A stretch of 64,000 bases of DNA from Diphasiastrum complanatum (Eukaryota > Streptophyta > Lycopodiopsida > Lycopodiales > Lycopodiaceae): NCBI GenBank assembly GCA_029204225.1, contig CM055103.1, positions 6,568,852 to 6,632,851 of the forward strand. Direction: 5' to 3'. Below, one piece after another: positions 1-14,039 of the stretch. The stretch's first letter is position 1, and each line of letters starts with the position of its first letter. Made by a program: the position numbers and the translations under genes. Below the pieces are notes generated by a model. The model was not told where the DNA came from. It was given only the letters and a program-made list of their open reading frames with translations, and did no database searches.

Positions 1-330
1 CTTGCTTACGTATTCTAATCACATAGAATTAATGTACAAAGCACTAGCATGTGAGAATGTCCAAGCTTCCCAAGAGAGGGACAAACATTATGCTAATATT
101 AAAGGATTTCCAGGAAGGGGATTGGATATATTTGTGAATCTCGAAGGTTTCTAGAGTAATGTGTACCAACAAGCATTACAAGTTGTTTGATTGATATAGA
201 GGACCATACAAAATCCTTAAACACATTGGATCTTTGGCTTACATATTAGACATTTTGGGTCCTAAACTGATGGATCAGGCTCCACAATCTTTGATCTGGA
301 CCATTAATTTGATTTGAAAGCAGATCATGA
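1..330 (+). mobile_element. Ty3/gypsy integrase C-terminal remnant
   Basis: Translating the plus strand gives a recognisable integrase C-terminal motif: YRGPYKILKHIGSLAYILD is read from about 195 to 250. This matches the conserved Y-x-GP-[FY]-x-I-x-x-I-G-x-x-[AS]-Y-x-L block that follows the integrase core in Ty3/gypsy polyproteins. Stop codons and frame changes on both sides show it is decayed. The fragment runs off the left edge, so its upstream pol lies outside the window. No LTR can be assigned. Confidence 0.7.
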
Positions 331-405
331 GACCATAGTTTGTTGGGGGTGAACTTTGCCAGCTACCCTAGGAACACTCCTAAAGACATTACCTGTCAAC
401 CTGTC

Positions 406-1600
<1,195 letters not shown>

Positions 1601-1604
1601 TTGG

Positions 1605-2200
1605 TCATGGATTTATGTTGAACTGACTCAATCTGAATACTGCATATGCAATATTCAGTCTAGTCTTGTCTACCAAATACATTACCGAACCTATCAGCCT
1701 TCTATAGGGCTTGTTGAACATTGCTTTGCTCTCTTCGTCATTCTTCGGACAATCTGTGCTGGTTAGTACTGTGTCCACAACCATCGGAGTGTTGATTCCT
1801 TTACATTCAGTCATCTGAAAGTCATCAACGATCCTTTGAGTATACCTCGACTAGTGCAAATACAATTTGTCATTCTCAAAGTCTCAATTGATTTCCAATC
1901 CTAGGTAGCATCGTGCTTCACCCAGGTTTGATATCTCAAAATGTTTGGAGATATCCTAGTTCACTTGTGCAATTAGGTCATCGTTCCTTGATATAGGATG
2001 AGTGTGTCATCTACATAGACACCGATTATGATGATGTCTCCATGCATAGCCTTTACATAGACATTATAGTCTGCTATCACAGGTTGGAAGCCTAAGGATC
2101 TTAGAGCATGATCCTTTTTTTTATGCCATTGTCTGGCGGACTGTTTCAGTCCACTCTCTTGGCCACACTTGTGTTGGTTGGAGATGTATTCTTTGCCTCT
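1605..2200 (-). mobile_element. Ty1/copia reverse transcriptase remnant
   Basis: The minus strand encodes the second half of a copia reverse transcriptase. The catalytic YVDD is at about 2007-2018 (context VYVDDTLI). A GLKQSAR-Q-W-like motif lies near 2125-2160. The C-terminal part at 1605-1814 carries TPM, then YRRLIGSVMYLV, then TRLNIAYAV-x-x-LSQF. Frameshifts and stops separate these blocks and no LTRs were matched, so this is a dead fragment. Confidence 0.85.
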
Positions 2201-4270
2201 GTTAGCAGTTCTTAGCTACTTCACCTTCTTCTCGGTCCATTTCTCGGCCCAGTTTACAAACTTTGTAAACTTGTCAAGTGCCTAGATTTGTTTTGAATGA
2301 AGTATATGGCAGCAAACTTGCTAAAGTTGTCAATAAATGTGATGTAGTATTAGAATATGCACTGTTGCATCAATACTTTGACATAGAGATTCACATAAAT
2401 GTCTCAGAAGTATTTAGACAAGATCCGATAGTCAGTACTATCGCTCATTCAAACGAACAATTGATCTCAAATCTAAATTGCTCGAGTATCCATAAGTGAT
2501 CTATCTACATTGTCGATTTACAACAACACAAGGAATCATTTAGGATTTGTAAGTCCGAACATTCTAAAGTTATAGTGATATAGTGATTCTGAATGTCTCG
2601 ATCACAATTAAGTACAGAATAATCGGCAAGTCTAGACACATAAGTAATTTGACTATCGATTAGTTTTAAAGACAAGTTCAATATCGAATTAACGAACATT
2701 CATATAGGACAGTATCGAAACTAAAATTGTCTGATTAGAGTTATCAAACATATGACACATCCGATAAGCGTGAGACTATCGGCTGTAAACACAGAAGCAT
2801 TTAATACATGGATAGCATATGCAAGCAAAGAACAGTGAAGATTTGAAAGCTCGAGACAGTTCTCTATTATTCTAAAAACTCGATGGTTTACAATGAAGTG
2901 TTAATGGAGTACTAAGATGTTCGAGTGCAAATGTGCATCCCTTAGAAATTGATGTGTCGATTTTTATGTATAATTAACTAACTAATTATAACCAATAAGA
3001 GAATTACATCTTTACAATGTCCAAGGCACGCGGCCTTAATCCAATAAGAATGAAGCTCGTGGAAGGTCACAAAATTTAAATGAGGTGCGAATAGTCTGCA
3101 TCATCACGAATATTCTTCTGCTTCTAGACTTCTTTTTTTAAGTGTGTCGTTTCGAATCTATCTTTTATTTAAAGGTTTGTCCTTTAAGTTCACATACTTG
3201 AAAAGTTTGAAGTTTAATATGTCATTGGCCCTTATGAATATTATTCATTTTGCTACTCTCGATTGATATTTTTTCTTTATTCACTTGATTTTCCTCACCT
3301 TTTAAGTAGGTTGGAGTATTTTTGCATCATCTTATATTAATTTGAGAAAAATTGCATGTAATAGGGTGATACGGGCCCTAATGGAGGTTTGGTTGGGACA
3401 GTTTCGTCTACTGCATTATCCCTTGGTGTTCATGGAGCTCTATCTTGATTTGGAGTTTTGGGAGACATTTTAAGAAAGTTCTCTTAATTTTCAATCAGAA
3501 CATCCTTGTTTTCTTGCCTTCTATCTTCTTTGTTATTGCTTATATGAATAGTGGTGTAGTCTAGACTTTCAATTCATTTTATGCAGTTAGTAAGGAAGAG
3601 TGGGAGAGTGGGCACCCGTGCCTTTGAGTGTTTGTGTGTTTTATTTGCTTTGCTTTGTGGTAAATAAGGTGGTAGTTAGCAGTGTGGTAAGAAGAGGACT
3701 ACCCAAGCTCACACACACACAGTAGCAAGGGACCCCCAAGCCATTTTGGAATCGTAAATTCTAGGATAGGGGAAACTTGGGCAATTCCATTTTTCATTTT
3801 TTATATTTTTAAGAAGTGTAACATGGGACATAAAGATGGTTATTAATCTCATAATTCCATTAAGTAACATGGACATTCAGTTGTAATTCTTGTGTTATAA
3901 GACGTTATTACACCTCAAATTCTTGTTAGCCATATAATGACAAGTTTAACTAACTTAATTGCTAAGTGATTATTTGCAATGCTGAAGTTACTAATTGAAT
4001 GCATATTAAATCATTAAAGAAAAACTAAACAAAAAAATTATGAGAAATTTAGTGAGTTTTTTTTTTGTTCCTTCTAAAGCCTTAGACTAAATAAATTTTT
4101 TTTGCTTTTCCAATAGCAAGATGGCAACTGAACAAGCTTTTGTGTCTAGAGAAGGCCAAGTCTTATCTCCTTAGTTATGACTCACTTCTCCACTTGTTGG
4201 GGGTCTGATTGAAATAAACCAATCCTTAGAAATTCTCAGTAAGACAGTTTTGGAATTGCACCAGAGTAAT
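2201..4270. other. AT-rich intergenic DNA, no gene seen
   Basis: About 2 kb without recognisable coding sequence. It contains a short (AC)n run near 3710 and several homopolymer A/T runs. The short ORFs here have no motif I recognise. Confidence 0.5.
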
Positions 4271-4279
4271 AAGTAGGAA

Positions 4280-5010
4280 TGCAATATCTTTTTTATTAGT
4301 TGCAATCTAGTAATTCCAACAACTTGGGATACCAGCCGAATATTTTCATTGGCAAGAAAAAATATAAGTGCTTCGAAATCATTGAAGATTGGATCAGTAG
4401 AAGGGCTTGTTATCTTAACTTATGTAATGGCTCTAAAGATAAACATATTTCATCGGTCCTCCTATTTCTTGAAGGCAAGGTTTTGTCCTCATGGAGGGAA
4501 CTTTATTTGAAAATGTGACTTGGGCTACGTTCTTGGTGGAATTCTATAAAGATTTTGTCACTATGCATGACTCATATATGTATTCACATTTTATCAATTG
4601 TTGAATGGACAACCAGGAACTAGACATATTGTACACAAATTCATGGATTAATTGACTAAGGTGCCACATTTTGATTGGAAACTGGCTTAATGAAAATTTG
4701 TTCTTGGATCACTCACCAATCATCAAAACAAATGTAAGTATAATGTGCTACATACCCTTGAGGATGTAATCCAGACAAAAGCGTAGATAGTACCATGATA
4801 ACACACAATCAATAACTTCATAACATAAAAGTGAGAGCCTAAAAATAAAAGAAAGAATTATTTTGATGGATTTGATCCAATAACCCACTAGAAGACAAAT
4901 AAAGAGAAACTAGTGGCAAAAGATAAAAATCAAAAATAGGCTATTAAGGACAATCTTTGTTTCCTCTACAATAAGCCTAGGTATTGTGTTAGAATGTGCT
5001 CTGATAAAAA
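4280..5010 (+). mobile_element. Ty3/gypsy gag remnant
   Basis: The plus strand at 4300-4518 encodes a Gag-like block: F-x-GKKKYKCFEIIEDWI, later LFLEGKVLSSWREL. It continues in another frame with VEFYKDF. This order (F-x-G-x-x..EDW..L-x-G-x-A..W) is that of the retrotransposon Gag capsid domain. A degenerate Cys/His-knuckle-like stretch (C-x8-C-x3-C) lies near 4960. Stops and frame changes make it a pseudogene. It pairs with the reverse transcriptase piece just downstream. Confidence 0.65.
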
Positions 5011-5179
5011 GAACTCATAAGTTTTTCTAAGCAACTCCCACATGGTTTACCACTCACTTGGTCCATAGATCATAAGATTAAATTTATGTCCAATACCCAC
5101 CTCATTTTTTGACAACCATATAGGTTTAATTCGAAAGAAGAGGAGGAAGTGGCTTGGCAAATTGACGAATCTTAGGATG

Positions 5180-5470
5180 GGACACAATAGGCCAACTAAA
5201 TCACCTTCGGGAGCACCCATTCTACTTAAGAATAAGAAGGACAAAGAGTTTTGTTTGTGCATAGATTACAAGGGCCTAACAAATTACCATTAGAAATAAA
5301 ATATCAACCATCTAGAATGGATGGTCTCGTAGATCAGTCAAGTGAAGCAAAATCATTCAAAAAATTTGATATTCATATGGGATATCAATATATGCAAATA
5401 CATCCAAAACATATATCAAAGGTTGGTTTCAAGACATAATTTGGCCTATTGGATTTCTATTCTCTCCATC
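5180..5470 (+). mobile_element. Ty3/gypsy reverse transcriptase N-terminal remnant
   Basis: Plus-strand translation gives SGAPILLKNKKDKEF then CIDYKGLTNYH, followed by DGLVDQSSEAKSFKKFDIHMGYQYMQI. These correspond to the conserved Ty3 motifs PYGAP-V-x-F-V-x-KKDG, CIDYRALN and IDDLLDQL-x-GA-x-x-FSK-ID-L-x-SGYHQI. At least one frameshift is needed between about 5290 and 5330, and the sequence is cut near 5470. It is probably the same element as the Gag fragment at 4280-5010, with most of pol deleted. Confidence 0.85.
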
Positions 5471-5479
5471 CCTTATCTC

Positions 5480-6548
5480 GTTGCTAATCTAGATCCATCC
5501 ATTCTATATGTAAATATTTGTATAGATGGACAGTCTGCAGAAATACTCTATGTTTGAGCTTTTGAAGTCATCTCAAGACGCCGCAAAAATCCCTTCTCGC
5601 AGTCTGTTACGACCCTTCAACAATGTTCATTATGTATCGCAAAGGCCCCACAAGAAGGTGACTTGTCATCAATTGCGAGGGCGGTTCCTAAAGTCCCGCA
5701 AGAGGGAGCCCACAAAGGCCCCACAAGAAGGTCACTTGTGATCAATTGTGAGGGCAGTTCCTAAAGTCCCACAAAGGTCCCGTAAAAGCAACACTTGCGA
5801 TCTCTAGTGGTTGCTAGCTACACGGCCCCGAAAAGAGCGACCGTAAGGTCCTGCATAAAGCTTCACTTGTGGTCTGCAATGGTGGATTAAATGGTCATTA
5901 ACTGTGATAGTTACGAAGTAAATGGACCGCAAAGGAACTGCAAGAGCGTCACTTGCAGTCACTTATGGGCTTCACACCTGCGCAAAAGGAGGAGAGCGGT
6001 GCCAACAATCACGCTTGACTGTTTTGCACCAGCCTTCATGCTCTCCTCACGATCAACGTCAGACACCGCTTGCATCTACCAATGTAAATAATATATATAG
6101 ACTTCAGATCAGACATAGAAGAACAATATTGTTATTGATTCAAATGATCAAACTCAAAGTGCAATAACTTGCTCTTCCTCTTTGTTTCATCGTAGTACTG
6201 ATTCAGGAAGAACGTGACTCTATCTGCATTCAAACTTGTACTATTATTGATTATTGTTCTACAAAATCTGATTCATGTCATATTTTTTTGAATGCATCAT
6301 TTCATTTTGTTCTAATAAGGTGATTCATGCTATGTAGATAAAGTTATTTGTAGATTAAAACATTTTTATGACTATTAATGTGTGTTGATCATAAGCTCTA
6401 GCTCTGAGTTCCTTACACTTCCACAAAGCGCAAATGAATCATTTGTGTAGGCCTACGATTACCGTGGTGCATCCACCCAGGGATCAGTGGGATCCTATCA
6501 TTTCGACATTTCCATTCCGTACTACATCATCATATCCATTCCTCAACA
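5480..6548 (+). mobile_element. Candidate 5' LTR of a copia element
   Basis: The right end is well placed: it ends in CTCAACA at 6548 and is followed at once by a primer binding site. The left end is uncertain. The segment holds a tandem duplication at 5640-5785. I did not find a convincing second copy downstream, so the LTR pair is not proven. Confidence 0.4.
5640..5785. repeat. Tandem duplication (about 73-bp unit)
   Basis: Two adjacent imperfect copies begin with AAAGGCCCCACAAGAAGGT (5640 and about 5714). They lie inside the candidate copia LTR that ends at 6548. Confidence 0.85.
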
Positions 6549-6560
6549 TGGTATCAAAGC
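6549..6560 (+). promoter_or_regulatory. Primer binding site (initiator-Met tRNA type)
   Basis: TGGTATCAAAGC is one base from the standard plant LTR-element primer site TGGTATCAGAGC. It lies directly after a CA-ending candidate LTR and 114 bp before a copia Gag start codon. That spacing is right for a copia element. Confidence 0.75.
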
Positions 6561-6674
6561 TACTGTTTTAGAGCTTATACTATCAGAACGACTGTTTTGA
6601 TATATAGTAGACACATGTTATTATTGTTTTCAGTCATATAATCTACATCTGCATACACTCATCTTGAAACTCCA

Positions 6675-7240
6675 GATGGATTTGCAATCACAATTTGTTG
6701 TTATGGTAGATAAACTCAATGTTTCAAATTACCACTAGTGGAAATTCAAGATGAGAGTAGTTCTGACGGCGGCCAAGAAACTATGGAAAATAGTCACTAG
6801 GACCGAATAGATTTCCAGTGTCGATGAGTAGGCCATTTTCAAATGGAAGCTCAAGGATGGCAAGGCTTTTGCCTTGATCACCCTTAATATCTCCGAAACC
6901 CAAATTGGCCACATCGAAAATGCCCAATCTTCAAAAAAAGCTTGGGATATATTGAACACTTTTTATGAAGTGAGAGATGTCACTTCAAAGCTACTTTTGA
7001 GAGAGAAATTTTTTTTCTTAAAATGTCAGAAGGTGATTCTGTCCAGAATCACATAAATCAGTTCAAAACTCTGCTAGAGCATATGGCATCCATAGGTTTA
7101 GCGATTGATCACAGGGATCAATGATTCCGACGCTGTCATGACCTTGCTTTCAAGCATGCCACCCAAGAATCTGTGTTGTTCAAGCTTTAACATACAAGCA
7201 ACATGTTCTTTCTATCTATGTCTAACGTAGAGATTTGCGT
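6675..7240 (+). mobile_element. Ty1/copia Gag (UBN2-type) remnant
   Basis: Starting at ATG 6675 the plus strand encodes a copia Gag: KLNVSNYH-stop-WKFKMRVVLTA, then ALITLNISETQIGHIENAQS, KKAWDILNTFYEV and LLLREKFFFLK. These match the UBN2/DUF4219 family (L-x-G-x-NY-x-x-W, then A-x-x-x-I, then W-x-x-L-x-x-x-Y). In-frame stops and two frame changes make it non-functional. It follows the primer site at 6549 and is the 5' part of the element whose reverse transcriptase is at 7650-8500. Confidence 0.88.
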
Positions 7241-7536
7241 TGTGATCTGTTTACACTTTCCTACTACTAGCTCACACTCATTCACTCCCTCTGATAAGAA
7301 CACGGACCTCTATGACTCCTCAATTTTTGATCAAACGACGGCTATCTACGACGCCTGAGGAACCAACATTATCAGACTGCATTATCATTCTAAAATTTTG
7401 AACTGAACTTCATAACTAAAACTGATTCACAGTAATTCCAGAGCCAATTCAATCTCTTCAGTGGACTCTACTCAGTCATTTGTCTAAGTACGAACTATTT
7501 CATCGGTCCTATTGCAGACGGGAGTTGTTTCGCACT

Positions 7537-7646
<110 letters not shown>

Positions 7647-7649
7647 CTC

Positions 7650-8500
7650 ACATGGGATGGGTGTTCAGATTGCCTTTCTAAATTGATACATACAAGAAGA
7701 CATTTATATCAATCAACATGAGGATTATGTCCTTCAAGACCAGGAGCATAAGGTATGCAAATTGCAGAAAGTTCTTTACGGGCTCAAGCAAGCTCCAAGG
7801 GCCTAGTTCGATATAATGAATAGATTCTTGTTGTAGCACAACCTTACTTCAAGCTCTATCAACCCTAATGTCTATCTCAAGCACAGAGGCTCAAGCTATG
7901 TCATAATAGCATTATGCATTGATGATTATCTAATCATCAACAATTTGAATCAGCTACTGCAAGAGCAAAGTCTCTATTGTCGAAGGAATTCGAGATGATT
8001 GATTCAGGCCTAGTGCACTATCTTCTCAGCATGGAGATAACTAGAGACATAGCGATCAAAAGAATTGCGATAAGTCAAGAAAAGTATCTAACCAGTATAG
8101 GTATGGCATGGAAGATTGCAAGTCGATAGACTCACCCATGGATTTAGGATTCAAGCTGTCAAAAGACATGTGCCCAAGAACTGAAGTAGAGTAGAAAGAG
8201 ATGTGTAAATACCCCTATCAGTCAATAGTTGGATCGATAATGTATGCCATGGTTGCACATGAACTGATTTAGCATACACAAACAACACAGTGTCATAGTA
8301 TATGTCAAATCTCGGCCTACCTCATTGGAAAGCTCTACAAAGAGCATTAAGATAGATTCAAGCCACGAATCACTATGCTTTGTGCTATGATGGAAACAAA
8401 GAGGACGCACTAATTTTGAATGCCTATTCTTATTCAGATTGGGCTGGAGATATAAATACTTGTAAATCCACCTTTGGATATCTAATTTAGATCCTAGCGG
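7650..8500 (+). mobile_element. Ty1/copia reverse transcriptase-RNase H remnant
   Basis: Plus-strand translation shows VQIAFLN (for VKTAFLNG), then KVCKLQKVLYGLKQAPRA, and CIDDYLIINN in place of the usual YVDD-containing motif. A damaged C-terminal part includes ALILNAYSYSDWAGDI and TCKSTFGYL, the RNase H start (DADWAGD..RKSTSGY). There are many stops. The catalytic Tyr is replaced by Cys-Ile in the first motif. It is linked to the Gag remnant at 6675. Confidence 0.88.
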
Positions 8501-8508
8501 TTAACCTT

Positions 8509-9400
8509 AAGGAGGGACTGCTAGATTTTAATCTTACTCCTACTCATCTGAATTCATCTTCTGAGTAATCTTGAACTATGTGAATATCCACTCTCTCTAA
8601 CAATCTGTAGTTTTACTCGCAAAGTCGAACAATTTGTAGAAATACGGTAATAGAGAAAAAGTCAGCTTGACACTCAACAATACTTGAGTTCGAGTCTTAT
8701 GACTCGACAGACAACATCAATTCGACAATCAACTTGACTTGTAAGACTATCTACTGAATCCAACACAGACTATGTCACCATTTGAGCTTACTTCCTTGTA
8801 GTAACTACTTTATCTTCATGATTGGTATCTATACAGTTTACACTAAACTACTTTAACATGTCTTGTAAACATGACATCGTGGCCACAATCTATGTAAACT
8901 TGTATATATATAAATAAATCAAAACAAGACAATGAGAGAATGATGATCATCAAAATAGATGCATGAATCAAAGTTCGTGTGTGAACTCCGTTGTATCAGA
9001 TTATCTGATTCCTCATAATCGGAGATCTTGAGAGAGTGAGAGCAATTCAAGGAGTAGAGATATAATTTAATCTATAATCAACATAGTAGGATCACAATGT
9101 ATATCACAACACTATTATGAACCATTATTGGGCACATGGTTTGTGATCTGATCGTTGTTATCACAACAACTAATATACAGATTCTCTATCTTCTTAGTGT
9201 ACGTTGATAATCACTCCAACGACAGTTTGTGACAAACTGATTCAAAGAGTGCATGGTAGTCATAGATGCCTAATTCTATCACTCTCTTCATGGTTGTCTT
9301 CAATACCTATCTAGATAGTCTAACATTCGAAAGAACAATCTAAGTAAAAGTCAAAACTTTGATAATTTGATTCGATCCTTTATAATTTCAATATTATTTT
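8509..9400 (+). mobile_element. Candidate polypurine tract and 3' LTR of copia element
   Basis: The RNase H remnant is followed by AAGGAGGGAC (8509-8518), a plausible polypurine tract. TGCTAGATTTTAATC then starts at 8519, a plausible LTR start. The LTR end is not defined and similarity to the 5' side is not evident by eye. Confidence 0.35.
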
Positions 9401-9492
9401 TCTTTGGTTAGATAATACTCAAACATTTCTCATGGTGTCTAGCTCAGTCGCTTCTTTAGCTTAATATAGCTTCTCTCATCCAACAATACCAT

Positions 9493-9735
9493 GCAAGGCT
9501 TTACCTCAACTAGTAGTGATCTGGGACACTTCACTAGGACACAATAGTAGCCTAATTGGGCCACATGTTCCACTAAGTAATGAGTCACTACCAGTTCCAT
9601 ATAAATCTACCATCATAGTTTTATGCCATTAAACCATTAATACCATGAGGTCGCCAACTTGTCATAATCATAATTAAGTTATGGGTCAAGCTAGTCCTTC
9701 TGACCTCCTTACATGACACAAATCCAAAGTCAGTG
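9493..9735. repeat. Interspersed repeat R1, block A (copy 1)
   Basis: Clear similarity to 52294-52550 in the same orientation. Shared phrases include GGGACAC-TCA, TAGCCTAA-GGGCCA, TGAGTCACTRCYAGTTCC and ATATAAATCYACCATC. Identity by eye is roughly 75-80%. It is probably part of an old LTR element. Confidence 0.85.
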
Positions 9736-10865
9736 ACAACTCCTCATTCATGTACATTCTAGGGGTTCTACATTAGATCCAAGTTTTAGCCTTATAGTCA
9801 TAGCCTTACCACTAGGACTACCCACTAACTCGAGGTCCAATAGTAGTTGGCTTATGCTAGACTCAAGTCAATTGCTTCAAATTAACCCTAGAATTGCCCT
9901 AATATTCATTTAGCTACATAACATACTTTCCTCCTTAAGAACATTTTTTGCCTTCAAAATAAAGTTCTATGAGATATTAAGATTCCCCAAGAATCATCTT
10001 ATGACTATTTTAAATTGATCTAGATAATTATTTCAAATGAATGTGATTCATCAACCACCTTTCTTTCTAGTCCTAAATAACTCAAATATAGAAGATTCGT
10101 GATGGTATGTCTCAACTTGGACTAGTCATCCTCAAAAGATTCCTTTCATATTGACTTTTTGAAAAGGTTGGTGGAGCACTTTCTAATTTGGAAATACTAT
10201 CTTAGATTTCAAAATGAAACTTAAGTTTCCATCCAAATTCTAGCCTAGATAAAGTACAGTCTTATAGAAATTTGTATTTTCATGTTGCCCCCCCCCGCCC
10301 CCTTTGTTTTTTCTCTAAAAATTGACTATATCCATAAATTTCCATGTCCATCTCATATCTTGAGATGTTGGAAATTGTTTGACGCAAAATAATCCATCCC
10401 CTACCAAAGGTGTATAAGATTAACAATCACTATTTTAATTTGTAATCATTAAATCAACAATTGAAAATATTATAAGAACCTATAAATGAGCATTTTGAAA
10501 GTGTACCCAAAGGCAATATGCTTGTCAAATAGCATTAGTGAAAGTTACCTAAGGATCCATCCTATTACGATTGCCAAGTGAAGATCTACCTAGATTTTAT
10601 TGCATGCAACCAAAACGACACTTGTGGAACCAAACCACCCAACCAACAAAAAACGGATAGTCAAATCCCGAACTGCTTCACCATCGAGCCACCGTGACTA
10701 AATGTAAGAGAGGAGAGGATTTTGGCAATTGGAAAATAGAAAGCTAGTTATGGAGGTGGGCAAGTTCCTACAAGAGATCTAGTATCCAAATGCTAAGGAA
10801 TATTCTCTCTAGGATCCCCTAGTCCAACCCAATTGCATTTGACCTCCTATTCTTGCACCAAAGGC

Positions 10866-11330
10866 AGTCAATCACCATGCACTAGCTCCCTCGGTCCAAT
10901 TAGAGCATATGGGCCCTCACAAGGTTATTAATTACATTATTGACCTAGTCTGGAATGGCGTGGTGTAACCAATAATCATGTACACTGGAGTACCGATATC
11001 CATGTCAAGGACTATTTTAAATCTCTCATATTGGACATGGACGTAACACACCCTACTTATCTTTGAGTCTTTAAAAGAAATAACAATAAAAATTACAGTA
11101 CTCACTTTCTATGTTTACCAGATTCTCATATCAACCCTAATCTAATTCAGTAAAAACTCATCATATCTTGGTTCATTGAGTTACCACTCATTCCATTTTT
11201 CCAAAATGACGTACGTGATCTTACTCTCTTGATCTCAATACAATATGGCTTATATTCTAAGTCTAAATAATATGATTTGAAAAATCCATTCCAAATTTCA
11301 TTAAAAAAATTTCAATCGGGTACTCATATG
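10866..11330. repeat. Interspersed repeat R1, block B (copy 1)
   Basis: Similar to 50877-51231 in the same orientation. Shared phrases are GTCAATCACCATGCA, GGGCCCTCACAAGGTTA, TAATTACATT, CACGTCAAGGA-TATT and, further on, TTTCAATCGGGTA. No coding sequence is visible. Confidence 0.85.
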
Positions 11331-12820
11331 CTCTTAGGCTTGTGTTTTTGTCAACTTGGATTATTATGAACAAAGGTCACAAATTTGGGCTTGTCCTTTA
11401 TGATGATCATCTTATGCACATGCACTAACCTATGCATGCTAATACAATTAATACAGATAGAAAAAAGGGAATCAACAGTGATTGACAATGTTAGGATTCT
11501 TCCTTTGTCCTTTAGCATAACACACCACATCATTTGAAACCACTTTCCAAAATAGTTTTTTGACAAAAATTATCTTTCTTTCAAAATATCATGTATGGGA
11601 ATCATGTAACCCATACACAACCACTAAGGTCACAAAACTTACTTGAACTGAATGCCAAATCATTTTGATCATGATTATTTTGATATAAATGCCAAGTTAT
11701 TTTCATCTTAATCAAACTTGTTAAGAGATTGATAAATACCAATAAGCAAAACCTAGTGAAAAAACACTTTAGGCCTGATTACTAGTATTTTTAGCCCTAT
11801 AACTTCATTCGGATCATTGAGTTCTGTTATTTATTCACCATGCATGATAATAAACTTGACTATTGGTCATATTATTCAGCTTGTTTTATTTTTTATTAGA
11901 TGCAATAGTTTCAAATCAACCTAATCATTGAGCTTCTCCATAATCCAAAAGATTCTCTAAGATGCTCACCTTGCTCCATCATTTGAATATATCATTTTAC
12001 CCATAATAACTTGTCCACCTACTACGAGAATAAAACATCATGACTCTTGAGAAAATAGTATACATATTCATCCAAATTTTAAAGCTTATATCAAATATTA
12101 TTTTGCTAAAATTAGAATTTAGAGATATGCTAGCATCCTCTACTAACACGAAATCCTTTGAAATTGGTCAAAATCCTAGAAATGGGTAACCTTTTTTTTT
12201 TTTTTTGCCAGAAACATGCTTTTTCATTTAAAAAAATCTCGAAAATCACAAAAAAAAAAAATTGCAAGAAATATGCATTTTGGCACAAAAAGAAAAAAAA
12301 AACCTAACATTATGTCCAAAAAAAATAAATTTTTTAATAAGACCTTAAAAATTAAAAATGTCCAAAGTAAAAAAAAATACACAAACATTCATGTTGTTTT
12401 AATAGTCTTAATTAACTATTATAAGAAGATGAGCTCTCCTTTGCTAAACTCTTCAGGAAATGTCTCATAGAGAAAATTTAAAACAACTATAATTTTACTT
12501 TTACTCTCAGCTCGTGCTAGAATAAGTTGACAGAAAATAAAAAATCTAGAGACTTAATTCTATGCTAAGCATAGAAAGCTATGCTCGTCATAGGTTTGAA
12601 AAAATGCAAGTATGCTAGTTTGAATAGAATATGATTGCCAACAGAGCAAAGACGAACATGTGAAGGCGTAAACATGAAATGAGTCCAAATAGGCGATCAC
12701 ATCCTTAAGTAGTTAAATAAAAATTTAGGGCACAAAAAATATTGTGTTTAGGATTACTCTAAAATTTTAGGTTGACATTACAGTCGGGGTGAAATTAGAT
12801 AGGAGACCACATGCTTAAGT
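11331..12820. other. AT-rich intergenic DNA, no gene seen
   Basis: No protein or RNA gene recognised. The stretch 12190-12400 is dominated by A/T homopolymers, and the small ORF there is Lys/Asn-rich by composition only. Confidence 0.5.
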
Positions 12821-12823
12821 AGT

Positions 12824-14030
12824 TTAATAGAATTTAGTAAAAAAACTATAGGACAGATAAAATTGTAATCCATGAATGCCTTGACCTTCAAACTTAGTTT
12901 TTTTGTGTGTATCCAAGTTTAACGCTTTGGTAAAAATATCTGCTGTCATATCTTGCATTCGACAGTATTGCAATCTAACCTCTTGGTCGAAAACTTTGCT
13001 TTTGACATAGTGATAATTGAGCTCAATGTGCTTACTCCTAGAATGAAATCTAGGGTTGGCTGACAAGGCGATGGCACTTTGATAATCACAAAATAATACT
13101 ATCGGAGCATATTGATTTAGACTATCTGAAAGTAAGTTTCTCAATCGAATTGCTTCCTTGGTAGTTTGTGAGGCTGCGATGTACTCTAATTCTATAGAAG
13201 ATAGAGCTATCGAAGATTGCTTGCAACTGTTTTAAGAAATAGGACTATTGTTGAGGAAGAATATAAATCCAGAAGTAGATTTACATGTGTCTACATCTCC
13301 TGCCCAACTTGCATCTGTGTAACCACTGAATAAATTGAGTTTGTCGTTGTCGACTGCTCCATAACAAATGCAAAAGTCCATAGTAGCTCGAAGATATCTC
13401 ATGACTTTGATAAGAGCCTTCCAATGTGTTATATGAGGGTTAGTCATAAACTGACTTAAGGAGTTGACTCCAAAAGCTATGTCTGGCCTGGTACAGATCA
13501 TTGCGTACATAAGAGATCTTATTATCGAATGATAAGGATACTCACGCATTTGCTCCTTCTCTTGAGTGTTTGAGGACACTGGTCCTTTGACAATTTGACA
13601 TCTAGTTCCATTGGTGAGAGAGCTAACTTGCAATTAACCATATTATATCTGGCTAACATATTGTAGACGTATTGATGAGTAATGTAGATCAACTTTCAAT
13701 TTCTGTCTATGGATTTGAATACCAAGGCAGAAATGAGCTTCGCCCAAATTGATCATGTCGAATTCATAAGATAGCATTGACTTGTCTTCTTTTATCAGAT
13801 CGATACTGTTGCCGAAAAGCAATGTGTCATCCACGTATAAAGTGATAATGATAAAAGACTGTTGCACCAATCTGAAGAGCTTGGTGTGTAGCTGTGATAA
13901 ATAAGAAAAGTATTGATCCTTTGAAACCATGCTCAAGCAGATTGCTTCAAGCCATAAAGTGCTTTATGTAGTTTAAACTCTTTATACTAGGCAATTAGGT
14001 CGTCAAATGCATCATCCAATTGTCTGTGAT
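12824..14030 (-). mobile_element. Ty1/copia reverse transcriptase-RNase H remnant
   Basis: Read from high to low coordinates, the minus strand gives a KLHKALYGLKQ-like motif near 13950-14000, then LYVDDTLLFGN with intact YVDD (13643-13936). Next come YHSIIRSLMYAMICTRPDIAFGV and LSQFMTNP, and ASWAGDVDTCKSTSGF (13232-13633). The RNase H end follows: DYQSAIALSANP, RSKHIELNYHYV and MTADIFTKAL (12824-13144). The order is that of a copia pol C-terminus. Three frame changes separate the blocks, so it is inactive but fairly young compared with neighbouring fragments. Confidence 0.93.
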
Positions 14031-14039
14031 ATGCTAGCA

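Noticed and set aside
10285-10305. C-rich run as i-motif or regulatory element
   Set aside because: A single short homopolymer-like run with no second element or conserved context.
12216-12470. 84-codon Lys/Asn-rich ORF
   Set aside because: Composition follows A-homopolymer runs; no motif and no gene context.
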